Shown here piece after piece: positions 49,168 through 57,915 of a stretch of 64,000 nt of DNA. The stretch covers positions 124,001 to 188,000 of the forward strand of contig JADKHO010000002.1 of the NCBI GenBank assembly GCA_016721765.1, in the 5' to 3' direction. Source of the DNA: Bacteroidota bacterium. Its GTDB lineage: Bacteria > Bacteroidota > Bacteroidia > UBA4408. Position 1 is the first letter of the stretch; every line of letters starts with the position of its first letter. The notes beneath the pieces were generated by a model. It had not been told where the DNA came from, ran no database searches, and saw only the letters and a list, made by a program, of their open reading frames with translations. The position numbers and the translations under genes were made by a program.

Positions 49168-49680
49168 CTAAAGGTATTTCTTTAATGCATTAAAAGCAAT
49201 TGGAAACCAAACAGAAAAAGCAGCACTATTGTTTTCAATTTCAGCAGCAATGGCTGGTATGGTGGCATAGCGCCATTCACTAACTTCGTGTGTATCAATT
49301 ACCGGCAAACAATCACTATAACCAACATACACATGGTCAATTTCATGTTCAATTAAATCGTTTTCTAATTCGGTTTTATAATGAAAGGAGAATTTAAATT
49401 CCAGTGTACAATCAAATCCCATTTCCTCTTGCAACCTACGGTGAACTGCTGTTTCTAAGCTTTCGAATGGGCGTGGATGACTGCAACAGCTATTTGACCA
49501 TTTGCCTTTTGAATGGTATTTTAATTCCGAACGCTTTTGTAATAAAAGTTCGTTCTTTGAATTTAAGATGAAGATAGAAAAAGCACGGTGCAATTCACCT
49601 TTAAGATGCGCTTCCACTTTATCCATTGTTCCTTGTTCACAGTCATTAACATCAACAAGTATAACGTGGTTGCTGAGCAT
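49168..49680 (-). CDS. idi: Isopentenyl-diphosphate delta-isomerase (type 1)
   Basis: The 170-residue Nudix-fold protein has the catalytic Cys in WSNSCCSHPRP, the Nudix-like ETAVHRRLQEEMGFDC and the catalytic Glu in LIEHEIDHVYVGY. It interconverts IPP and DMAPP for isoprenoid synthesis. The length is normal for type 1 enzymes. It lies between two small secreted-protein genes on the same strand. Confidence 0.95.
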   Translation of the reverse strand: MLSNHVILVDVNDCEQGTMDKVEAHLKGELHRAFSIFILNSKNELLLQKRSELKYHSKGKWSNSCCSHPRPFESLETAVHRRLQEEMGFDCTLEFKFSFHYKTELENDLIEHEIDHVYVGYSDCLPVIDTHEVSEWRYATIPAIAAEIENNSAAFSVWFPIAFNALKKYL

Positions 49681-49685
49681 AGTAT

Positions 49686-50180
49686 TTATTTTGGCGGACT
49701 AACAGGCATCGTATCAAGGGTTGCCATAAATTCCGAAATGGATTTTTTTAAATTTTCGTTCTTAACTTTTTCAATATTCTGAACAATAAACTCCTTATCA
49801 CTCTTTATATTGCCATTGTAGCGCAAAGCGGATGGAGTGTGCAGTTGAATACTCAAACGTAAAAATCGCAATTCTATATTCTCTAAATCATTTAGTATAG
49901 ATTCATCCAATTTGCGTTTCCCTTCCTTGAAAAATTTTAACTTTTTAGGTGCTTCCTTCTCATGCTTGGCCATTTCGGCCATTACAGCGCCTTTATACCC
50001 CAACAACAAATTCTGATTCTTCTCATCAATTTGTGCAAGCATATCGTAAAGTTTCTTACATACTTCCTTATTGGTTCCCGATTTTGGATAAAGCTTACGC
50101 GCTTCTTCCACCTTAGCGTTTTGCGCAAAGCTGCAGGTAACCTGTATCAAAATAAAAACAATAATCAGAACTTTTCTCAT
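49686..50180 (-). CDS. Secreted helical protein of unknown function
   Basis: The 164-residue protein has a signal peptide ending TCSFAQ and a wholly helical mature part (KVEEARKLYPKSG, CKKLYDMLAQIDEKNQNLLL, LRFLRLSIQLHTPSALRYN). The latter segment recalls Bacteroidota proteins sometimes described as TPR-like. It is 5 bases upstream of idi and shares its operon. Confidence 0.65.
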   Translation of the reverse strand: MRKVLIIVFILIQVTCSFAQNAKVEEARKLYPKSGTNKEVCKKLYDMLAQIDEKNQNLLLGYKGAVMAEMAKHEKEAPKKLKFFKEGKRKLDESILNDLENIELRFLRLSIQLHTPSALRYNGNIKSDKEFIVQNIEKVKNENLKKSISEFMATLDTMPVSPPK

Positions 50181-50238
50181 GTAGTAAAGGAGAGTACAAA
50201 TTTAATGAAAAAATGCTCGCTGTCAACAACAAATTATC

Positions 50239-50262
50239 CACCGCCGGCGGGGGCAGGGGATG
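50239..50262. repeat. GC-rich palindromic repeat, copy 1
   Basis: CCACCGCCGGCGGGGGCAGG here is the reverse complement of a similar block at 52151-52177. The shared core is the palindrome CCGCCGGCGG. Both stand out from AT-rich flanks and lie in intergenic DNA. Confidence 0.6.
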
Positions 50263-50292
50263 GTAAATTGATGCGCCTTTTCAATAAAAAAA

Positions 50293-51285
50293 TTAAAACT
50301 CCGCCTGCCTTGGCTTATTATTCAAAATCCCTTCAATTGTCAAAAGCACTTCATCTGTCAACAAGGGCAATACTTCTAACGAGGTAAGCGTTTCCTTCAA
50401 TTGCTCAGGTTTTGAAGCTCCCAAAATTGCCGTACTCACATGCTTGTTTTTTAAAACCCATGCAATTGCTAGTTTGGGAAGTGATACCCCCAATTTAGTG
50501 GCCAACACTTTCATTTTTTCAGCCTTTTCCAAGTGGTTTTCAATCAACACCTTTTTCTTAAGCCACTCCATGCCATCCATTTCAAGCCGCGTATTCTTAG
50601 GCTTATTTTTAATACTGTATTTTCCGGTCAAAGCCCCCGATGCAAGCGGACTCCAAATGGTGGTGCCCAAGCCATGATGCGTAAATAAATGAATGAATTC
50701 TTTCTCCATTTTCTCCCGCTGAAACATATTGTATTCAGGCTGTTCCATAGTGGGGGGAATCAAATTATATTTTTGAGCCACCATAAAGGCTTCCATCAAT
50801 TCATTACCACTCCATTCCGAAGTTCCCCAATACAATATTTTTCCTTGTCGTATCAAGTCATTCATGGCCCATACCGTTTCCTCCATAGGCGTATTCTTAT
50901 CCGGTCGGTGACAAAAAAACAAGTCAATATATTCCGCTTGTAAACGGGTTAATGCGTCATTGCATCCTTCAATCACATGTTTTCGCGACAATCCGCGTTG
51001 ATTCGGTTTGGATTTAGCACCGCGATATCCAAAATAAACTTTGCTCGAAATAAGGTACGAGCTCCGTTCCCATTTTTTCTTTTTTAATATTTTACCCATT
51101 ACAATTTCGCTCTCTCCATTGGCATAAATTTCAGCATTGTCATAAAAATTTACACCCGCATCGTATGCCATGTCCATTAATCGCTCGGCTGTTTTATTCT
51201 CAATTTGCTTTCCAAATGTCAGCCAACTGCCTAAGGAGAGCGCACTTACTTGTAATCCTGATTTACCTAATCTTCTGTATTCCAT
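50293..51285 (-). CDS. Aldo/keto reductase, Kv-beta/YghZ-like
   Basis: The 330-residue TIM-barrel protein begins MEYRRLGKSGLQVSALSLGS. The catalytic Tyr/Asp region is NFYDNAEIYANGESE, Lys lies in LISSKVYFGY, His in LFFCHRPD, and the NADPH-binding motif is AWVLKNKHVSTAILGASKPE. This subset is closest to the potassium-channel beta-subunit group, which reduces aldehydes such as methylglyoxal. It is a free-standing minus-strand gene. Confidence 0.93.
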   Translation of the reverse strand: MEYRRLGKSGLQVSALSLGSWLTFGKQIENKTAERLMDMAYDAGVNFYDNAEIYANGESEIVMGKILKKKKWERSSYLISSKVYFGYRGAKSKPNQRGLSRKHVIEGCNDALTRLQAEYIDLFFCHRPDKNTPMEETVWAMNDLIRQGKILYWGTSEWSGNELMEAFMVAQKYNLIPPTMEQPEYNMFQREKMEKEFIHLFTHHGLGTTIWSPLASGALTGKYSIKNKPKNTRLEMDGMEWLKKKVLIENHLEKAEKMKVLATKLGVSLPKLAIAWVLKNKHVSTAILGASKPEQLKETLTSLEVLPLLTDEVLLTIEGILNNKPRQAEF

Positions 51286-51377
51286 TTTGTATTTTTATTT
51301 GGCTCAAATATACCGCTTATTGTGCCTTTATGACACCTTTATTTAACTGGTATAAGAATTGAATTCCTTTTCGCACA

Positions 51378-52094
51378 ATGAGTTTATCTGCCTCCGAAAA
51401 AAGCAAACGATTTCACACCTGGTTCTTTCCAATCAGCTTTGTGTTCTTGCTTTGGATTGTGAAATTAGTTGAAGAGGTGTTTCATATCGAGCTCTTTACC
51501 TTCGGACTTTACCCCCGCGAAATTAAAGGTATTACCGGCGTTTTTATGGCGCCATTATTACATGCCGATTTTGGGCACTTGTTTTCTAATACGGTGCCAC
51601 TGCTTGTGCTTGGTGCCGGACTTTTTTATTTCTACCGCCAAATCGGGTACAAAGCTTTCTTTTCTATTTACCTCATAACAGGTTTATGGGTATGGGTTTC
51701 TGCCCGCCCAAGCTATCACATCGGTGCAAGTGGTGTGGTGTATGGCTTGGCTTCCTTTCTCTTTTTTAGCGGATTAATAAGAGGACATAAATACCTTATG
51801 GCATTTTCTCTTTTCGTTGTGTTCCTTTATGGAAGCCTCATTTGGGGAGTACTACCTTTACAAATAGGCATTTCTTGGGAAAGTCACCTAATGGGAGCCG
51901 CAGCAGGATTATTGTGCAGCTTTTACTTTCGTAAGATAGGTTTACAAAAAGAAGAATTCGTTTGGGAAGAAGATACCAATGAAGAAGATGAAAACGCTCC
52001 TTGGCAAAATCCGGATGAAGAACCCCAAAAAATTGATGAAACTTCCCCAAATCCAATTGCTATTAACTACATCTTTAAAGAAAAAGGAGATTAA
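51378..52094 (+). CDS. Rhomboid-family intramembrane serine protease
   Basis: The 238-residue protein has about six transmembrane helices. HADFGHLFSNTVPLLVLGA supplies the conserved His/Asn, GASGVVYGLASFLFF the catalytic Ser (GxSG), and ESHLMGAAAGLLC the catalytic His. All key residues are present. The C-terminal tail of about 45 residues is strongly acidic (EEDTNEEDENAPWQNPDEEP), probably cytoplasmic. It cleaves membrane proteins within the bilayer; substrates are unknown. Confidence 0.93.
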   Translation: MSLSASEKSKRFHTWFFPISFVFLLWIVKLVEEVFHIELFTFGLYPREIKGITGVFMAPLLHADFGHLFSNTVPLLVLGAGLFYFYRQIGYKAFFSIYLITGLWVWVSARPSYHIGASGVVYGLASFLFFSGLIRGHKYLMAFSLFVVFLYGSLIWGVLPLQIGISWESHLMGAAAGLLCSFYFRKIGLQKEEFVWEEDTNEEDENAPWQNPDEEPQKIDETSPNPIAINYIFKEKGD

Positions 52095-52104
52095 ATTAAT
52101 ATGT

Positions 52105-52437
52105 AAATCTTAAAAAAATCATAATCATCTTAATAAATCAGCGTTCCTTACCACCCCCTGCCCCCGCCGGCGGGGGATATTAAAATCCGCTTCATACGCC
52201 TAATCCGTGTTCCATAAAAATCATGAATCAAAAAAGCTTCTCTAAATTTCGAAGGTGTCTAAATCTTAAATAAATCATAATCATCTTAATAAATCTGCGT
52301 TCATTTCTTTTATACCAATCCGCTACATCCGCCCAAGCCGCGTTCCATAAAAATCACTAATCAAAAAACGCTTCTCTAAATTCCGAACGTGTCAAAATCT
52401 TAAAAAAATCATAATCATCTTAATAAATCAGCGTTCC
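52105..52437. repeat. Gap with three dispersed-repeat copies, 353 bases
   Basis: AATCTTAAAnAAATCATAAT plus CATCTTAATAAATC recurs at about 52105-52147, 52261-52302 and 52395-52437. Between them a segment with CCATAAAAATCA and CTTCTCTAAATT also repeats, so the unit is about 135-155 bases. A GC-rich palindromic block at 52151-52177 is the inverted counterpart of 50239-50262. No gene is supported here. Confidence 0.7.
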
Positions 52438-52447
52438 ATTAATTCCT

Positions 52448-54925
52448 TTAAAATTCCAATTGCATTTTTACCCTTACTCCAAATTTTGTAATATCCGGAT
52501 GATCCAGATAAGAAAGGCGCCACAGCGCATCCACTCGAAACACTTGAAAAATATTTTCAATTCCAGCACTCACTTCATAATAGGGATAACTAAGTGTATA
52601 AAGATGTGTAGGCAGTTGTAAAATGCGTTCATTCGATGCACTTAAATTCCCAATTAATCCTTTCCCACTCAACACTTCCCGCCAGTTTAGCTTTCGCACC
52701 AATGGAATTTTATTAAACAACAAGCCCTCAAAATGCTGCGATACCGCAACGCTCGCATATTGGTCACTCACAAATTCAAAATAATTCATCGTATTAAAGG
52801 TATTGTCATTCAATAAAAAAGTTTGATTTCCGGGATGCAATTCTAAAATAGGGTAGGGCACACTACCCCATATTTTTCCACCTTCAACCTTATATCTAAA
52901 CGTTCCTAAAATCCCCAATTTCACTTTATCCTTAACACTTAAAACCAATTTTTGATAGGCATAATCGCCACCCAACAAACCTTTAACGCTCCAATAAAAA
53001 TGCGCATCTAAAATAGGATATTGCGTTCCCAAACTAATGCGCTGAAAATTGCCGCCAATAAAACGTTCGCTATACGCAAATCGCGTATGCAGTGAAAACT
53101 CTACTGTAGTAATCTTCGAAACATTTACCAACTGGCCGAGCGTATTCTCTGCATCGTACTCCAAATCACCCACCGGAATTAACTCCTTGCGTTTAAATTG
53201 AAACTTATTTCCAAAGCCATTAAACCAATCCTTTTCAAAATACACATTCACTTCATGCACTCGATTGTAACTTCTAATTGCCGTTCTGCGCAAGGCCGAC
53301 GTAATAATATTATCTTCCTTAAAAACACCTTGGGCCAATCCAAATTGTTCCACATCATCCCGATAACCGGCACTAAGCAAACTCCGAGGAATGCGCTTAA
53401 AGTAATAATTCGCCCTGCCGCCATATTTAAAACTTTTATCATTGGTTCCATAAGCCAAATAGCCATCCACTCCAAAGTGTTTGTCAAATTTTGTATTGGT
53501 GCGCGCACTCAATTTAAAGCGATTACCTTCGAGCGCATTAAAACTATAGGTTGTAAAATAAGGTCCAAAATCAACCACACCCCACGAATTATATCCCTTT
53601 ACCACATTCATGTATAATTTAAACAGCGGAATTTTTGGAATCGAATCCGCAATTGTGTATACATCCTTATCGTGTTGTGAAAGTGAATCATGACGGGCAT
53701 CCTTCCAATATTCCTCCTGTTTTGCATAACTACTGTCTTCCATCTCAATGTTATCCGGCTTTGCAAAAAAAGATTCTTCCCTAAATTCATTAATTTTAAA
53801 ATTACGGTACGAACTCACTTTACTTCCCACAAAGTGCTGTTTGCGCAACTTATGCGGAACCAATATAGCAGCTTCAAAATTTAATCGATCGGTAGTAAGC
53901 ATCCACACTTCCTTTTTTACTTGATTGTATTCTTGCTTAAATTCAAAATTTTGTATGTAGTTAATGTTAGCATCCTTTGCTATTCCAGCTTCCACACGCT
54001 TTACAGCAAATGTGGTGTCATTAATCCATAACTCGCCTGCAAAAGTAAGCTCCTGTTTTCGCTTTGGTTGAAAGGATATTCTATAACAATAACGATTGTC
54101 GATATACGCGCTATCCATCAAGTAATAGCGGTAAAAAGCAAAACCCGCATTCGATATAGGACTCACAAAAGCCCTTCCAAATACCATGATATCGTTGTCG
54201 TAAACATTTATGTTTTGATAGGTATCACCCAATAATCGCGATACACTTTCGTTTTGCATGCCTCCGGTTTTGGTGGCTTTAATTTTTTCCTTTTTCTGAT
54301 TAGGGTTCCTTCTAAAATAAAAATCACTCAAAGATTCAGAAATAAATAGCGGCAAAAAATAATCGGTACCAACCGTATCCACATAATTAAATATAAAACG
54401 AAAGGGCCGCAGAAAAATATTCTTACGCAATTTCGATTGAAAATTTTTCATATCGAACTCTATTTTATTATAGACTTCGTATTCATAGGCCTCCAGCTTT
54501 GCTTTATTATTCACATCTTTATTGGCAAGGGTTGCACGAATAATGCGCCAGGCGGGATTTTCAAAATCTTTGGCATTTACCACCACTTCTTTTAAATCGG
54601 TTCCATTGGGTGTAAGCGCTATGTTCAGTTGCTTTACTTTATCTTTCTTAACAGCAACGGTTTTCCTTTTATAACCTACCAACGAAAAGCTTAACGAATC
54701 AGAAGCATAATAGGATTCAAGCATATAATTCCCTTCATCGTCCGAAAATGTACCAATCTTTGTTCCTTTAAATGTAACAATCACAAAAGGAATTACCTCA
54801 TTTGTTTCCGTATCGCGAATCGTACCATAAATTTTTGTTGTTTGTGCCTCAACGCGAAGTGCAGCTATCAAAACAAGAAAAATACCAAGTCCAATTGTTA
54901 TGATTTTGCCTTTTGTTCTGCGCAC
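52448..54925 (-). CDS. Carboxypeptidase-regulatory and DUF5686 domain outer-membrane protein
   Basis: The 825-residue protein has a signal peptide (to about RVEAQ). A CarboxypepD-reg-like domain at about 30-115 (YGTIRDTETNEVIPFVIVTF) resembles the N-terminal part of SusC-like proteins. A long DUF5686 region to the end has AYEYEVYNKIEFDMKNFQSK and beta-barrel-like C-terminal strands ending VRVKMQLEF. It is probably an outer-membrane barrel; function unknown. Its start overlaps the upstream acyltransferase gene by 28 bases, so the two are coupled. Confidence 0.88.
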   Translation of the reverse strand: MRRTKGKIITIGLGIFLVLIAALRVEAQTTKIYGTIRDTETNEVIPFVIVTFKGTKIGTFSDDEGNYMLESYYASDSLSFSLVGYKRKTVAVKKDKVKQLNIALTPNGTDLKEVVVNAKDFENPAWRIIRATLANKDVNNKAKLEAYEYEVYNKIEFDMKNFQSKLRKNIFLRPFRFIFNYVDTVGTDYFLPLFISESLSDFYFRRNPNQKKEKIKATKTGGMQNESVSRLLGDTYQNINVYDNDIMVFGRAFVSPISNAGFAFYRYYLMDSAYIDNRYCYRISFQPKRKQELTFAGELWINDTTFAVKRVEAGIAKDANINYIQNFEFKQEYNQVKKEVWMLTTDRLNFEAAILVPHKLRKQHFVGSKVSSYRNFKINEFREESFFAKPDNIEMEDSSYAKQEEYWKDARHDSLSQHDKDVYTIADSIPKIPLFKLYMNVVKGYNSWGVVDFGPYFTTYSFNALEGNRFKLSARTNTKFDKHFGVDGYLAYGTNDKSFKYGGRANYYFKRIPRSLLSAGYRDDVEQFGLAQGVFKEDNIITSALRRTAIRSYNRVHEVNVYFEKDWFNGFGNKFQFKRKELIPVGDLEYDAENTLGQLVNVSKITTVEFSLHTRFAYSERFIGGNFQRISLGTQYPILDAHFYWSVKGLLGGDYAYQKLVLSVKDKVKLGILGTFRYKVEGGKIWGSVPYPILELHPGNQTFLLNDNTFNTMNYFEFVSDQYASVAVSQHFEGLLFNKIPLVRKLNWREVLSGKGLIGNLSASNERILQLPTHLYTLSYPYYEVSAGIENIFQVFRVDALWRLSYLDHPDITKFGVRVKMQLEF

Positions 54926-56583
54926 TTTTTTAATTGGTCTTGGATGTGTTTTACTTCCTTCTTCAATGGAATTTCTTTGCTTAACGCGATGTTATATTGC
55001 GCTTGTGCTGAAACATAATTTTTCGATTTTAAATAATAATCACCTAAAAGCGAATACACTTCAAACTGCTCCGGATTACTCGCAACAAAGGCCTTTTCCA
55101 TTTTCGCACTGAGCTTCTTTCCATAATTTATACAATCGCTCACATAGTGTGAAATTACTTTATAATTCAAAAAATTACGATACGCTTGCGAATATAAAAA
55201 TGAGTCTGCCGGAAGCGTTAAGTCGTTTTCACAAATTTCCCTTTTTTCTTTTAAACCTGCATAGGTTGCGAATATCTTATGTATATCATAACAGCGATAT
55301 GCTCCTAACTGATAGTGATTAGTGCTCACCCAAATCAATCGCTTAGCCGGTTCCATAATTACCGAATGATGAGCAATAAGTTGATTAATAGATTTCTCAT
55401 TCGCCATTCCAATATCTCTTCCCTTTAATCCTGCTCTGTTTCGCAAAATTTCAGCAACTTCCTTTGCACCTATCTTAGGATACTGCGATATTAATTCATC
55501 CATCCGCTGGTAGCGATACATGGAGGAGGAAGTGTTCTTATTTTCAATGTTCACAGCATCTGCTGCAAAGACACTGCTTTGAAAATTATTGGCGCAAATA
55601 ATGTAATTATTAGTCGATTCAAACAATCCAATTTTTGTTGGCGATTTCTCTAAAATACTGGTATGCCCATCTTTCACCGAACCTAGCAAAATACTCTCCG
55701 AAACAAATGTCTTACGCTTTTCTGCAATAGCTTGTGCCTCCTTAATCGTGGAGGCATATTGCAAAATTTCACGAGCCACCAAAGATATAGGCGTGGCTGA
55801 ACCACTTGGTATATCTGATTTAGAAGCATTAATAGTAACTGTAAGTCCTTGGTCATTCATCCCTGATACAGCTCCAACAAAACCTCCCCATGTAATGAAT
55901 ACAAATTTATTTCCATGTATCGGATTGTAAAAACAAACAACCTTATCTTGGGCAAACTCATCGCCAACATAAAAATCAAAATTTCGTCCTACAATTATAC
56001 TACTATCCGCACTCTTTGCATCCCAGGCCGAAAAGGAAGTGCATCCAACAACCATATTCTTGTCTTGCAATGCATGTCCAATATCGTGCGCAGCATGGTA
56101 ATTTAAGCTGCGTTGATACTTAGATCCAATAAAATCATACCTATCATTTAACGAATTTGAAACACCATATATTTCTTGTTTGTATTCTTCCGTTACATAA
56201 GCATCCAAATCACGGTTAAACCAAGCAATAGCATATTTTAAATAATTCAAATAGGTTTGAGAGGGGATAAGTTTTTTGAGTTGATGAATAAAATAATCCT
56301 CTTGCAATTGAACTAAATCCTTTGCTAATTTTCCATTAATGGTGCCGCGTTCAAAGGGATCCTCAGCTTCCACATACATCTCCCACAATCCACTGTTACT
56401 CTTTTTTATCCAACTATTTCCCAAAGTATAAAAATCGGTATCCATTTTAGTTCGCTGCAACGACATAGCCGCAAGGGATTTGGGAACAGGTGGATCGATA
56501 GTGGCAACAGAAATAAAATAGAAAACCAAGAGCAAAATCAATAACACAATCCCGCCAAGGGTAAAGAGTAAAATTTTTTTCAT
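54898..56583 (-). CDS. C45-type autoproteolytic acyltransferase/hydrolase
   Basis: The 561-residue protein has one N-terminal transmembrane helix (about 5-27). Its Ntn-hydrolase C45 core has VVGCTSFSAWDAKSADSSII, where Cys is the expected self-processed nucleophile, GRNFDFYVGDEF and WGGFVGAVSGMNDQGLTV. A TPR-like C-terminus lies at about 500-555 (SLLGDYYLKSKNYVSAQAQY). The family includes acyl-CoA:6-aminopenicillanic acid acyltransferase and bile-salt-like amidases; the substrate here is unknown. It overlaps and precedes the DUF5686 gene. Confidence 0.83.
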   Translation of the reverse strand: MKKILLFTLGGIVLLILLLVFYFISVATIDPPVPKSLAAMSLQRTKMDTDFYTLGNSWIKKSNSGLWEMYVEAEDPFERGTINGKLAKDLVQLQEDYFIHQLKKLIPSQTYLNYLKYAIAWFNRDLDAYVTEEYKQEIYGVSNSLNDRYDFIGSKYQRSLNYHAAHDIGHALQDKNMVVGCTSFSAWDAKSADSSIIVGRNFDFYVGDEFAQDKVVCFYNPIHGNKFVFITWGGFVGAVSGMNDQGLTVTINASKSDIPSGSATPISLVAREILQYASTIKEAQAIAEKRKTFVSESILLGSVKDGHTSILEKSPTKIGLFESTNNYIICANNFQSSVFAADAVNIENKNTSSSMYRYQRMDELISQYPKIGAKEVAEILRNRAGLKGRDIGMANEKSINQLIAHHSVIMEPAKRLIWVSTNHYQLGAYRCYDIHKIFATYAGLKEKREICENDLTLPADSFLYSQAYRNFLNYKVISHYVSDCINYGKKLSAKMEKAFVASNPEQFEVYSLLGDYYLKSKNYVSAQAQYNIALSKEIPLKKEVKHIQDQLKKCAEQKAKS

Positions 56584-56787
56584 AACATTTTATGCGAACC
56601 CATTGAATAGAGTCTAAAATGGCTCGGGAAAGCACAAATGTAAGGATTCGCTGCTTCAAAAAACTGAAAACATGAAACCGAATGCTCAAAAATTGATAAA
56701 ATACATACCGCTAAAGAAGGCTAACGCAATAAAAAACTTCCACAACCTTGTTCCTGATTTTATATATTAGCAATAAATATTTTTAAC

Positions 56788-57453
56788 ATGAAAACAAATT
56801 GGAATGTAGCAGTAGCGCCATTGCTAAAAGAATACGCTAAAAGGAAGCATCCGTTGGAGTATAATTCCATTTACGAATTAATTGTCATGGTTGTACTTTC
56901 CGCACAAAGCACCGATAAAATTGTGAATACAATTGCTCCTCAATTATTTCAGGCATTTCCTAACATGGAGGCCCTTTCGCGATGCGATGTGGAAACGCTT
57001 ATTCCTTACATTACCAAAGTTCGAAATTTTAGAAATAAGGCCAATTGGTTAATAAAGATTGCAGGTCAAGTTAAGCAAGATAAAAATATCCCAAAAGCTA
57101 TGGACGAATTAGTAAAACTTCCGGGAATTGGCCGTAAATCTGCCAACGTAATTATGCGCGAAGCAAAAGCTAAGGCGGTTGGTGTGATAGTCGATTTGCA
57201 TGTACTTCGTGTTGCCCCTCGTTTAGGTATTGCAAGCCAAGCCAACAGCGAAGATGCTACAAAAATGGAAAAGGAACTCATGTCAGCTGTCGATCAAAAA
57301 CACTGGGGAGAGCTTGGAATGGCTATTTCCTTCTTAGGAAGAGAAATCTGTCGCCCAAGCGACCCTTTGCACAGTAAATGCGTGATGAATAAAGTTTGCA
57401 ACTATTACACAAAATCAAAAACCAAATCTAAACCGAAAGCAAAAAAGAAATAG
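56788..57453 (+). CDS. nth: Endonuclease III with altered iron-sulfur ligand
   Basis: The 221-residue protein has the HhH-GPD fold: KLPGIGRKSANVIM with catalytic Lys, and VIVDLHVLRVAPRLGIA with catalytic Asp. It is a base-excision glycosylase/AP lyase for oxidised pyrimidines. The usual C-x6-C-x2-C-x5-C cluster motif reads ICRPSDPLHSKCVMNKVC. The second Cys (six residues after the first) is His (codon CAC). The remaining three Cys are present. A Lys-rich tail of about 12 residues follows. Confidence 0.9.
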   Translation: MKTNWNVAVAPLLKEYAKRKHPLEYNSIYELIVMVVLSAQSTDKIVNTIAPQLFQAFPNMEALSRCDVETLIPYITKVRNFRNKANWLIKIAGQVKQDKNIPKAMDELVKLPGIGRKSANVIMREAKAKAVGVIVDLHVLRVAPRLGIASQANSEDATKMEKELMSAVDQKHWGELGMAISFLGREICRPSDPLHSKCVMNKVCNYYTKSKTKSKPKAKKK

Positions 57454-57618
57454 GTAACAATGCTATTTTATCCGCAAGAAACATTCTAAAGACTTTCTGC
57501 TTTCATAAAAATGGAACAGCGGCCAATATTAAATTTTAGTTAAGAAATACCTAATTTTACTTGACTTTTAAAATCTATTTCTTATTTTGAGTTCAAAATT
57601 TATTAAATAAGTACGCAA

Positions 57619-57909
57619 ATGACTAAAAAAGAACGTAAAGAACTGGAAGAAAAAATGATTGTTGCGATAACTGAAACAGTAAAATTGCACGGTCTAAAAT
57701 CAACTGCTACATTTCTTAAAAGCGTTAAAAAGCACAGCAAAGTTATTGCTAAAAAATTAATGAAGGAACTTGCAGATAAAGCGAATCCACCGGCTGTTTC
57801 AGCCAATTCCGCCAAAAGGGGCGTCACCAAAAAAAGTGTAAAGTCTTCCAACTTAAAAGCTCCTGCCAGCAAAAAATCTCCTTCTTTAAGGAGAAAATCA
57901 AATGCTTAA
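57619..57909 (+). CDS. Small basic protein with Lys/Ser-rich tail, unknown
   Basis: The 96-residue protein has a helical N-terminal half (ERKELEEKMIVAITETVKLH) and a basic low-complexity tail rich in Lys, Ser, Ala and Pro (GVTKKSVKSSNLKAPASKKS), similar in character to histone H1-like tails. I recognise no family with certainty. It ends 6 bases before ppk, so the two are probably co-transcribed. Binding to DNA or polyphosphate is a guess from charge. Confidence 0.6.
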   Translation: MTKKERKELEEKMIVAITETVKLHGLKSTATFLKSVKKHSKVIAKKLMKELADKANPPAVSANSAKRGVTKKSVKSSNLKAPASKKSPSLRRKSNA

Positions 57910-57915
57910 TTTTTT

